The position numbers were made by a program, and so were the translations under genes. From contig NZ_CP019044.1 of assembly GCF_001953055.1 (NCBI RefSeq), positions 1,736,001 to 1,800,000 on the forward strand: a stretch of 64,000 nucleotides of DNA. Direction: 5' to 3'. The notes below the pieces were generated by a model. The model saw nothing but the letters and a program-made list of their open reading frames with translations. It made no database searches and was not told the origin of the DNA. Each line of letters opens with the position of its first letter. The first letter of the stretch is position 1. Below, one piece after another: positions 28,412 through 37,239 of this stretch. This DNA comes from Salaquimonas pukyongi (GTDB lineage Bacteria; Pseudomonadota; Alphaproteobacteria; Rhizobiales; Rhizobiaceae).

Positions 28412-29260
28412 TTGGGAACGCTTCACCACACGTCCGGCAAGGAAAGGCCTTCATGCCTTGCATCGGCGGCGATTGCCGCCCTGGCCGCATCCGATCTCGA
28501 TGAAAAGTGCCGCCGTACGCAAGACCTGGCAAGCCGCTGGGAAGCGCGGCAATTGTCGCTCACCACAAGCCATGCGGCAAGCTTGTTGCCGCCCGATCGG
28601 CCCGGCAGGCCCAAGAAGCCAGACCTGGTGCCACCCCATCTTGTGCCCCGGCGCTCGATCCGCAGCCGCAGGGGAATGATCGCACTGCTGCACGCCATTG
28701 CCCATATCGAGCTCAATGCCATCGATCTGGCGCTCGACATCATAGCGCGCTTTGCCCGTCTTTCCATGCCGCGTTCCTTCTATGACGGCTGGGTGATGGT
28801 GGCGCGTGAGGAGGCCAAACACTTCGGCCTGCTGCGCGCCCGTCTTGGGGATTTTGACGCGACCTATGGCGACCTTCCGGCCCATGACGGGCTCTGGGAA
28901 GCAGCACAGCGCACCGGCCACGACCTGATGGCCCGCCTTGCAATCGTGCCGCTGGTGCTGGAAGCACGCGGCCTCGATATTACCCCTTCTCTGATACGCC
29001 ACATCAGCGAAACGGGAGATTTAAAAACCGCCGAAATCTTCCGCATCATCTATGAGGATGAAAAGGGACATGTGGCGGTCGGCGCCAAATGGTTCCGCTT
29101 TTTGTGCCACAAAAACAACATCGAGCCGGCTGCCTCGTTCCAGGCAATGGTAAGGCGCCATTTCCGGGGGCCCTTAAAGCCCCCCTTCAACGATCTTGCC
29201 CGGGCAAAAAGCGGCATTACCCCGCTCTTCTACCGCACGCTTTCACCGGCGGGAAACTGA
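28412..29260 (+). CDS. DUF455 ferritin-like protein
   Basis: The 282-residue protein has a ferritin-like di-iron pattern: HAIAHIELNAIDLALD, the EEAKHFGLL helix, and YEDEKGHVAVG supply the Glu and His ligands. DUF455 proteins lack a defined reaction, although homologues belong to the radical/iron oxidase-like ferritin superfamily. The start is probably TTG at 28412, with AAGGCAGG upstream and 14 bases after bcp, because in-frame ATG codons are either inside bcp or too late. Co-transcription with bcp suggests a redox or iron role. Confidence 0.82.
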   Translation: MGTLHHTSGKERPSCLASAAIAALAASDLDEKCRRTQDLASRWEARQLSLTTSHAASLLPPDRPGRPKKPDLVPPHLVPRRSIRSRRGMIALLHAIAHIELNAIDLALDIIARFARLSMPRSFYDGWVMVAREEAKHFGLLRARLGDFDATYGDLPAHDGLWEAAQRTGHDLMARLAIVPLVLEARGLDITPSLIRHISETGDLKTAEIFRIIYEDEKGHVAVGAKWFRFLCHKNNIEPAASFQAMVRRHFRGPLKPPFNDLARAKSGITPLFYRTLSPAGN

Positions 29261-29391
29261 CCTGGCCTTGCCGCCTGCCGGGTGCATGCTCCCTGAAGCC
29301 TTTGTTAACCATATTCGGCAACACTTGGCCTGACCGGACCCTGCTTTCGGGGCCGCTACATGAGTATTGGCAAGGTATCGGGTGTTGTTCA

Positions 29392-30726
29392 ATGAGTGAA
29401 GTTAGGGAGCCCCGCCAGTTCGGGCGCAGGGAAAACCGGGTCGTCATCACAACCAATGGCACGGTTCGCGAATACCGTGTCTCCGCAAACATCCTGATCC
29501 TGTCTGCTGTTCTTTTCTGCACCTTCATGACCGGCTACATCGGGGCCACGGCCTATCTTGCCTTCCGCGAGGATCTGGTTGCCGGCACGCTGATCCGCCA
29601 GGCCCGGATGCAGCATGAATATGAAGACCGCATTGCAGCCCTTCGCTCGCGCGTCGACCGCATCACCTCGCGCCAGTTGCTGGACCAGCAGGCCGTCGAA
29701 GCCAAGGTGGCAGCCCTGATGCGCCAGCAGGAAATGCTGACCGGCCGCAATGGCGCCCTGGACGGCCTGATCGAGAAGGCGCGCAAGCAGGGCCTTGAGG
29801 TGCCGCAAACACAAAAACCCGAGCAAAAGGCGGAAATCGAATCTGTTACAACCGGCTCAATCGGCGCATCCGGCACCCGCCGTCCGACCATCGTCGCCCT
29901 GGCGGATGCCGGTTCCTTCCTTCGCGGCTCGACTTTTGCCGGCCAGAGCGGCACGGCCATCGGTCTTGGCCAGGATATGAGCCGCAAACTGGCCGCAGCG
30001 CAGCTGCCAACCGGTAATGCTGCCGGCAATCCGGCAATCACAACCCAGCACATGTTTGAGGATGTGCGCGAGCAGATTGGCGCGGTGGGCATGCGCCAGA
30101 CCGCCAGCCTGAAGGCCCTGCAGACCGCCGCCCGCCAGCGCATGGAACAGCTCGCGGCCGTATATCAAAAACTCAAGGTTCCCCTGCCGGCAGACATGAC
30201 GGCAAATACCGGCGGTCCGTTCGTCGCCGCCAGCGGCATGGCGTTTGAGGACCTTGCCGAAAACGTCGCGCTTTCCCTGGATACGCTGGCAAGGCTGAAG
30301 ACAAAGGCCATGAAGCTGCCCGTGGCAAATCCCCTGCCCGGCGCAAAGATCACCAGCCGCTTCGGCAACCGCCTCGACCCCTTCAATCGCCGTTCCGCTT
30401 TCCACGCCGGGATTGATTTTCGCGCGGCCCGCGGCACGCCCGTCAAGGCAACTGGCAGCGGGCGCGTCATCCATGCAGGACGCAAGGGCGGCTACGGCCT
30501 GATGGTGGAAATCGACCACGGCAACGGGATCACCACCCGCTATGCCCATCTAAGCCGCATCACTGTCAAAAAGGGTGCAACGGTAAAACCGGGCGAAAGG
30601 ATCGGAAAGGTCGGTAGCACCGGCCGCAGTACCGGCCCGCATCTGCATTATGAAGTCCGCCGCCACAAAAAACCTGCCAACCCGTCCAGATTTCTGAAGG
30701 CCGGCCGGGAAATCGCCACGCTCTAG
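29392..30726 (+). CDS. M23-family (LytM) peptidase with membrane anchor and coiled coil
   Basis: The 444-residue protein has one membrane helix (about residues 32-55), a periplasmic coiled coil (about 60-120), a low-complexity linker and a C-terminal M23 domain (about 320-440). The zinc site is intact: HAGID and HLHYEV. LytM-type proteins either cut peptidoglycan cross-links or activate amidases at the septum; with the full zinc motif this one could be active. ATG at 29392 (MSEVREPRQFG) lacks a strong ribosome binding site. Confidence 0.9.
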   Translation: MSEVREPRQFGRRENRVVITTNGTVREYRVSANILILSAVLFCTFMTGYIGATAYLAFREDLVAGTLIRQARMQHEYEDRIAALRSRVDRITSRQLLDQQAVEAKVAALMRQQEMLTGRNGALDGLIEKARKQGLEVPQTQKPEQKAEIESVTTGSIGASGTRRPTIVALADAGSFLRGSTFAGQSGTAIGLGQDMSRKLAAAQLPTGNAAGNPAITTQHMFEDVREQIGAVGMRQTASLKALQTAARQRMEQLAAVYQKLKVPLPADMTANTGGPFVAASGMAFEDLAENVALSLDTLARLKTKAMKLPVANPLPGAKITSRFGNRLDPFNRRSAFHAGIDFRAARGTPVKATGSGRVIHAGRKGGYGLMVEIDHGNGITTRYAHLSRITVKKGATVKPGERIGKVGSTGRSTGPHLHYEVRRHKKPANPSRFLKAGREIATL

Positions 30727-30780
30727 GTTTCGGACGCGGCGCGAGACGGATTCCGTCTCTGGCAAGGCGAAAAAACCGCC

Positions 30781-30797
30781 GTGGTGGGCCCCACCAC
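30781..30797. terminator. Perfect 17-base palindrome between convergent genes
   Basis: GTGGTGGG, a single C, and CCCACCAC form a perfect palindrome. It lies between the M23 peptidase stop and the prfB stop, where transcripts from both sides end. A second small palindrome (GACGGA/TCCGTC) lies just upstream. A weak T-run (GGTTTT) follows on the plus side. Confidence 0.4.
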
Positions 30798-30988
30798 CAA
30801 CGGGTTTTCAACGATGCCAGGGGCAAAATCCGCCGCGTTCTGCAAGAATAGGATGAAAATCGCACGCTTCAGCGTCGCGGAACCTCGAAAGGATAGCGAC
30901 CTGGCATTGGTCCCGCTCCTGGAATTGAACGATTTTCCCCACACCGCGCTCCAAATCCTGAATGTCGATACAGCCTAACCCTGCCAGG

Positions 30989-32114
30989 TTATTCGATATC
31001 GGCGACTTCGCCTTCGCTGCCGGTAATCTGGTGGATGAGCGAAGCTTCCATGAAGGCAGTAAGATCTCCGCCCAGCACCGCATCCGGCGAGGTATTTTCC
31101 ACCCCGGTGCGCAGGTCCTTGACCAGCTGATAGGGCTGCAGCACGTAGGAGCGGATTTGGTGGCCCCAGCCGATCTCGGATTTCGCCTCATGCTGTTCCT
31201 GGATCGATTCCTGGCGTTTCTTCATCTCCACATCGTACAGCCTTGCCCTCAATGCCTTCATGGCATTGGCCCGGTTCTGGTGCTGGGATTTTTCCGATGA
31301 AGTGACCACGATGCCGGTCGGCATGTGGGTGATGCGAACCGCAGAATCCGTCGTGTTCACATGCTGCCCGCCGGCGCCCGACGAGCGGAAGGTATCGATC
31401 CGGATATCCTTGTCCTGGATTTCGATCTCCACATTGTCGTCAATTTCAGGATAAACCCACACAGACGAAAACGAGGTATGGCGGCGCGCCTGGCTGTCAT
31501 AGGGTGAAATGCGCACCAGACGGTGCACGCCGGATTCGGTCTTCAGCCAGCCATAGGCATTCTCGCCGCGCACCAGGATCGAAGCCCCCTTGATGCCGGC
31601 TTCCTCGCCATCGTTGACGTATTGAACCTCGACCTTGTAGCCGCTTTGCTCCGCCCAGCGCGTATACATGCGCAGCAGCATGGAAGCCCAGTCCTGGCTT
31701 TCCGTACCGCCCGCCCCGGCATGAATTTCCACGAAGGCATTGGCGCTGTCCATCTCGCCGGACAAAAGCGCGTCGATCTGGCGTTTTCCAAGATCCTTGT
31801 GCAAGGTTTGCAGGGCAGCCTCAGCCTCGGCGACAACGCCCTCATCGCCCTCTTCCTCGCCCAGTTCGATCAACCCCACCTGATCGTCAAGCTCGCTCTG
31901 GATCGACTGGATGGTGTTGATGCTCTTTTCCAGATGCTGGCGTTCGCGCATCAGCTTCTGGGCCTGATCCGGATCGTTCCACAGTTCGGGGTCCTCGGCC
32001 TTGGCGTTGAGTTCTTTCAGGCGGGCAAGGGACTTGTCCCAGTCAAAGATGCCTCCTCAGCAGCCCGACCGACTGCTTGATTTCATCGACAATGGATTGG
32101 ATTTCCGCACGCAT
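30989..32114 (-). CDS. prfB: Peptide chain release factor 2, with programmed +1 frameshift
   Basis: RF2 ends translation at UGA and UAA. The first frame starts at 32114 (MRAEIQSIVDEIK) and stops at TGA after 23 codons. A +1 shift at CTT-TGA-C joins it to the main frame for a total of 374 residues. AGGAGG three bases upstream of CTT is the stimulating internal Shine-Dalgarno sequence, as in E. coli prfB. The main frame holds the catalytic GGQ (SGAGGQHVNTTDSAV); the codon-recognition motif is SPY rather than SPF. The gap is the well-known autoregulatory shift, not an error. Confidence 0.96.
32042..32057 (-). promoter_or_regulatory. RF2 programmed frameshift signal
   Basis: Read on the minus strand this is AGGAGG, CAT, CTT, TGA, C. 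The ribosome pauses at the in-frame UGA when RF2 is scarce. The internal Shine-Dalgarno pairing then pushes it one base forward so that GAC (Asp) is read next. The element is the same in layout as the E. coli example. Confidence 0.95.
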
Positions 32115-32286
32115 TTGAACCTTTGTCCCGCTAATGCAATTTTGTGGGTGAGGTGAATTGATCTGGATCGAGCGCCTGAATATGCGAGCAGATTGCGCTT
32201 GTAAACTGCCGAATACAGCTTGCGCGCGGGAATGGCACAAATTCGCCGCCGCCCGCCGGCAGGCGCTTCGACAGGTTCCCGACAAT

Positions 32287-32323
32287 CAGATCAGTAAAGA
32301 CTCACTGGCAGATCAGTAAAGAC
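32287..32323. repeat. 15-base direct repeat over the mrcA stop
   Basis: CAGATCAGTAAAGAC occurs at 32287-32301 and 32309-32323, 22 bases apart. The second copy contains the mrcA stop codon and last codons, so a short tandem duplication has copied the gene end just downstream of itself. It has no effect on the protein. Confidence 0.7.
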
Positions 32324-34780
32324 CGCCGGTACCTGAAAGAATGGCCCGGTTGGCATCCGGCGACACGGTAATGTTGGCATCGCCCACCATGTCCTCGAAA
32401 CCGATCACCGTAAAGATGGTCGGCGGCGCCGTGCCCGGCTTGAATGCCTCCAGAATAACGCCCGGCTGGCCGGCACTCGCCTCAAGGCCTGTCTTGGCGT
32501 TGATCGGAATGAGCTTGATGCCCTTGGGAACACGGAAGTCGACCGGTGGTTTGCCTTCATTGGCAGCGGCCATGAATTCGGTGAAGACAGGGGCAGCCAG
32601 TTGTCCGCCTGTGTTGCCGCGCCCCATCGGCCGCGGATTGTCAAAGCCGATATACACGCCTGCAACGAGATCGGGCGTATAGCCGACGAACCAGGCATCC
32701 TTTTCGTCATTGGTGGTACCGGTTTTGCCGGCCACCGGCCGTTCAAGCGCCTTGACGGACTGGGCTGTACCGCGCTGCACCACCCCTTCCATCATCGAGG
32801 TGATCTGATAGGCCGTCATCGGATCGAGCACCTGTTCGCGGGTGTCGACCAGTTCGGGTTCTTCCTGTCCGGTCCAGGCATCGGCGGAACAGGTCTCGCA
32901 AATGCGGTCTTCGTATTTGAAGATGGTCTTGCCGTAGCGGTCCTGAATTCGGTCGATCGTGGAAGGTTTGACCTGCCGGCCGCCATTGGCAAGCACCGAA
33001 TAGGCCGCAACCATGCGCAGCACGGTCGTCTCGCCGGACCCCAGCGACATCGCCAGCACCGGCAGCATGTCGTCATAGATACCAAAGCGCTCGGCATATT
33101 CGGCAACCAGCGGCATGCCCATGTCCTTGGCAAGACGAACCGTCATCAGGTTGCGTGATTTTTCGATGCCCAGCCGCAAGGTCGACGGGCCGGCATATCC
33201 CTTGCCGTAGTTTTTCGGTTCCCAGATGCCCAGCGCCGATCCCTGATCAACCTTGATGGGCGCATCAAGCACCACCGATGACGGGGTATACCCATTGTCG
33301 AGGGCCGCCGCGTAGACGAACGGCTTGAACGACGAGCCGGGCTGGCGGTAGGCCTGTGTTGCCCGGTTGAACTGGGATTGGGAAAAGGAGAACCCCCAAC
33401 CAGGGCAAGCACACGGCCTGTATGGGGGTCCATGACCACCATTGCGCCCTGTACTTCAGGCGGCTGCCTGAGCTTGTATTCTCCGGCCTGGTTTTCCGCC
33501 ACTGCCTCGACAAATACCACATCGCCGGTTTGAAGAATCTGGTCGGCAGTTTTCACACTGCGGGCCTTGCCCGCGCTGTCGACGACCTTTTTCGCCCATG
33601 CCATGTTTTCCAGCGTGATGCGGCCCAGCTTGCGCTCTTCCGACAGGCCGCCGGAGACATTGCGCTTTGGCTGCAGGCCGATGGAAGCTTCCTGTTCGCC
33701 CACTCCCAGCACAACGGCCAGCTTCCATTCCGGCACATCGGACAGCCCGCTTACCTCGCCCAGCGCCTTGCCCCAGTCTTCCCCCAGTTCGATCTGGGTC
33801 ACGGGGCCGCGGTAACCGCGCTGCGTGTCAAAGTTGATAAGGCCGTTCTGCAGCGCCCTGCGCGCCATGCGCTGGATTTCCGGATCAAGTGTCGTGCGCA
33901 CCGAAAGCCCGCCCTCATACAGCGCATCCTCGCCATAGCGGTCGATGATCTCGCGGCGCACTTCCTCGGAGAAATACTCCGAAGCCGCCAGATAGGTCGA
34001 GCGGCGGCGCGGATTGACATCCAGCGGCTTGGCCTTGGCCTCATCGGCCTCCTCCATGGTGACATAGCCATTGGCCACCATGCGGTCGATCACCCAGTTG
34101 CGGCGCTCAAGCGCAGCTTCCGTCTTGTTGAACGGGTGATAGTTGTTCGGCGCCTTTGGCAATGCGGCAAGATAGGCCGCTTCGTGCAGTTTGAGCTGGT
34201 TGACCGACTTGTCGAAATAGGTAAGCGACGCACCGGGCACGCCATAGGAACCGAGCCCCAGGAAAATCTCGTTCAGGTACAGTTCCAGAATGCGGTCTTT
34301 CGAATAAGCCTGCTCGATACGCAGCGCCAGAATGGCTTCCTTGATCTTGCGGTCAATGGTCCGCTCATTGGAAAGCAGGAAGTTTTTTGCCACCTGCTGG
34401 GTAATCGTCGAGGCGCCGATCGATCGGCGGTTGGTGCCGATATTGCGCACATTGGTGATGACAGCTCGGGCAAGCCCTTCCGGGTCGATGCCCGGATGGG
34501 AATAAAAATTCTTGTCTTCAGCAGAAAGAAACGCGCTCTTGACCAGGTTCGGAATTGCCTGAATGGGCAGATACAGCCGCCTTTCGCGGGCATATTCGGC
34601 CATCAGCGCACCGTCTCCAGCATGAAAACGCGTTGTCACAGGCGGCTCATACGCGTTCAGCACCTCGTAGTCGGGCAAATCCTTGGACAGTTCGGACACA
34701 TACCAGGCGACGCCAGCCAGAACGACCAGGCCAAGCAGCGTGCCTATACCGAACAGATATCCGATGAGCCGCAAAATCAT
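32313..34780 (-). CDS. mrcA: Penicillin-binding protein 1A, frameshifted in this sequence
   Basis: The gene encodes a bifunctional glycosyltransferase/transpeptidase of about 822 residues. A membrane anchor (MILRLIGYLFGIGTLLGLVV), the glycosyltransferase signatures (SAEDKNFYSHPGID and STITQQVAKNFLL), and the transpeptidase SSFK and KTGTTND motifs are all present. They are split between two frames. The break is at a C run on the plus strand (33393-33397): one added G in the sense strand restores VGGFSFSQSQFNRATQAY. A probably essential enzyme broken by one base in a homopolymer points to a sequencing error. Confidence 0.92.
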
Positions 34781-35074
34781 GGGGTAAATCTAACCTCGCC
34801 CGTCCGACCTTGCCGGATTACGTATCGTAAGCATCGTGGCGGTCTAGCCGTTTCCGGCCTGAATGTCCAAACCTGCCGCATCGCTTAGCTGATTCCTGCC
34901 GGCACCGCATGCCGGATTGGGTGCCGCACTGGGTGGCCATGGCACGCTGGCGCCTGCTTTCGGCCAACAATGTGGCTGCAATCTGACACCGCATACCATT
35001 CATCACATAAACATGGTTAATGCCACATTAAGAATTACCCTATCAACCATCAACAAACGCCGGCAAATTCCTCG

Positions 35075-36394
35075 TTAGTTCCCGCTGTTGCGGGGCTGCC
35101 GGCCGGAAAAGAAATCAGCCACCGCTTCGCTGACAATACCGGCAACTTTCAATTGCCATGCAGGGTCCGCCATCAGGCGCTCGTCCTTGCTGTTGGACAG
35201 ATATCCCAGTTCCAGCAATACGCTGGGGACTTCCGCATTCTTCAATACGGCAAAGGAAGCGGCCCGTTGCGGGTTGTTGATCAGGTTGACCCGGTCGCGC
35301 ATCTTGCGCGCCAGCATGCTGGAAAACGCACGGGAAAAATGGGTGGTCTCGCGCAAGGTCAGATCGGCAAGGATGTCGGTCACCACATCGCTTTCTTCCG
35401 GCGCCGCAAGGCCTGCCACCACGTCAGCAAGATTTTCAGAATCGGCAACTTGCTGGGCAAGTGCGTCCGATGCCTTGTCAGCCAGCGTATAAATCGTCGC
35501 CCCCCGCACATAAGTCTGGCGCAAAGCATCGGCATGGATGGAGATCATCAGATCCGCATTTTCACGCCGCGCAACCGCCTGGCGCTCCCTCAGCGATATG
35601 AACACATCGTCATCGCGCGTGTAAAACACGTGAAAAGGCCCGGCCTTCTCCAACAACTGGCCCAGTTGAAGGGCGACCGAAAGGGTAACGTCCTTCTCGG
35701 CGACATCGGTCGTGCGGCCTTTCGCGCCGCCGTCGATACCACCATGGCCCGGGTCGAGCACGATGGTGAAATAGCCTTCGCGCTTGGGGCCGGACCGCAC
35801 ACGCCCGCCCTTGACCACCGCTTCTCCGCTGGTGCCCAGCAGCGCATGCTGTTCGGCCACCCGTTTGGAAAACAGCGCCTGATCGATTTCTCCCAGAACG
35901 ATACGCAGGCTGTAGCGGCCCGTTTGCGCGTCGGCTTCAAGCGCCTGCTCGCGGATTTCCGCCCCCGCGGCAAGCGCCAGCACAAGCCTTGAGCGGTCCG
36001 CCGTGATGGAGCCGAAGCGGAGCTGGCGAACAAGACCGCCGGTTCGCTTGGCGAAATTCTGATCAAAGCCCAGTGTGATTTCATTAAACTCAAGCACCAG
36101 CCGGTCCGGCCGGTCCATGAAGAACAGCCGGTAGTCGGGTTTGCCGTCAAACTTCAAAACAAGGGCTGTTTGTTTTTCCCACGCCTCAAGCTTGCCGTCA
36201 TAGGCAACGGTTGCCGGCCGGGTATCCCCTTCACCGCTCGCAGCCTTCGCCTGGGCAAACGCGGCAGCTCCAAACCCCGGCGGAAAACTGGCGGCAACGG
36301 CCATAATGGCGAACAAGATGACGGCCAGCACGCCTGCCGGCGAACCGGATATCAAGCATATTTTCCGGCAAAACCTGACTGTTGCTTCCCTCAT
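35075..36394 (-). CDS. N-acetylmuramoyl-L-alanine amidase with AMIN domain
   Basis: The product of about 439 residues has a signal peptide, an AMIN domain (about residues 55-150) that binds the wall, and an Amidase_3 domain (about 210-435). The zinc-site motifs are present: VLDPGHGGIDGGA, a central ENADLMISIHADAL, and the late Glu in VLLELGYLSN. It cuts the bond between MurNAc and the stem peptide and helps daughter cells separate. The start at 36394 gives a plausible signal peptide, but the initiation signal is weak and a longer form is possible. It lies close to mrcA, another wall gene. Confidence 0.9.
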   Translation of the reverse strand: MREATVRFCRKICLISGSPAGVLAVILFAIMAVAASFPPGFGAAAFAQAKAASGEGDTRPATVAYDGKLEAWEKQTALVLKFDGKPDYRLFFMDRPDRLVLEFNEITLGFDQNFAKRTGGLVRQLRFGSITADRSRLVLALAAGAEIREQALEADAQTGRYSLRIVLGEIDQALFSKRVAEQHALLGTSGEAVVKGGRVRSGPKREGYFTIVLDPGHGGIDGGAKGRTTDVAEKDVTLSVALQLGQLLEKAGPFHVFYTRDDDVFISLRERQAVARRENADLMISIHADALRQTYVRGATIYTLADKASDALAQQVADSENLADVVAGLAAPEESDVVTDILADLTLRETTHFSRAFSSMLARKMRDRVNLINNPQRAASFAVLKNAEVPSVLLELGYLSNSKDERLMADPAWQLKVAGIVSEAVADFFSGRQPRNSGN

Positions 36395-37239
36395 GGCAAG
36401 AAGGGAGTTCCGTTCCTTTTGGTTATGGTCTTCGTCCCGCTGGAACATCAATGCGTCCGCCTGAACATCACCTGTATGAACATCGATATGACTGCCGGGC
36501 CAATTCTGATTTACAGCCGAATCGCCGCGATTTGGCACAGATTGAGGCCTGTTAGGCCATTGGCAGCCCCTTGTCGAGAATGCCTGCCCCCGTCCCAGCC
36601 CGCAATTTCCCGCCATTTTCGCACCGCGCCATGAATGGTCTTGTTTAATGGCCGCTTTGGGCTTATGTCTGAAAATGAAACGGGATCGTCCTTGCCGGAA
36701 CGCTGCAGATCATCTGCCGTTGCGGTTTACGGGGCGCCGATGGCGGAACCAGACGCCAGTATTTTGATCATTTTTTGATCGGTTCGATACTAACCGCGTC
36801 ATTTCCACCGTGTGCGCCACCACTGGGCATCGGTTCAGGCAAGCGCCCGTCTTCAGACAGGATTTCGTGTCAACTCCGGAGTTGAGGAGCCGGATTGCAT
36901 CGATTAACCGCAGGCCGTCACATTGTACGGGCCTGCGAACTCACCAGCCGGCAAGTCCGGTTAATCATGAAGCCAAAACGGCGTGCGGGAATGGAAGCGG
37001 TTATAACAACAACAGGGACAAGTGGGGAGAATTTCCTCATCCCCGGCGGCATCGAAGGCCGCCAGCTTGCCCTGGCCTCCCGCTTTGCACGCCACATTTA
37101 CAACGAGACAGGCGCAAGCCGGAAACTGACATCCGCCGCCGCCCCAACCGGGCGCGGTATGGACATGCTGCGGTACGACAGATGATCGACACACAAAGAC
37201 ACAGCATTTTCCGCTCCGCGCCTGCGGAGAACTTATTCA
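36395..37239. other. Gene-free divergent region between the amidase and rne
   Basis: This 845-base stretch has no convincing gene; the open frames in it lack ribosome binding sites and family resemblance. It must hold the amidase promoter and the rne promoter with its leader. Small hairpins are visible, for example GGCCT/AGGCC at 36546-36558, and TGATC repeats near 36770. In E. coli the rne leader mediates autoregulation by RNase E cleavage. A similar role here is possible but not shown. Confidence 0.4.

Noticed and set aside
32313-33275. A separate transpeptidase-only gene beside mrcA
   Set aside because: The sequence continues the upstream mrcA frame exactly once one base is restored, so it is not an independent gene.
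33422-34888. Open frame of 488 codons antisense to mrcA
   Set aside because: It is an antisense shadow of a recognised gene, with no initiation signal and no family resemblance.
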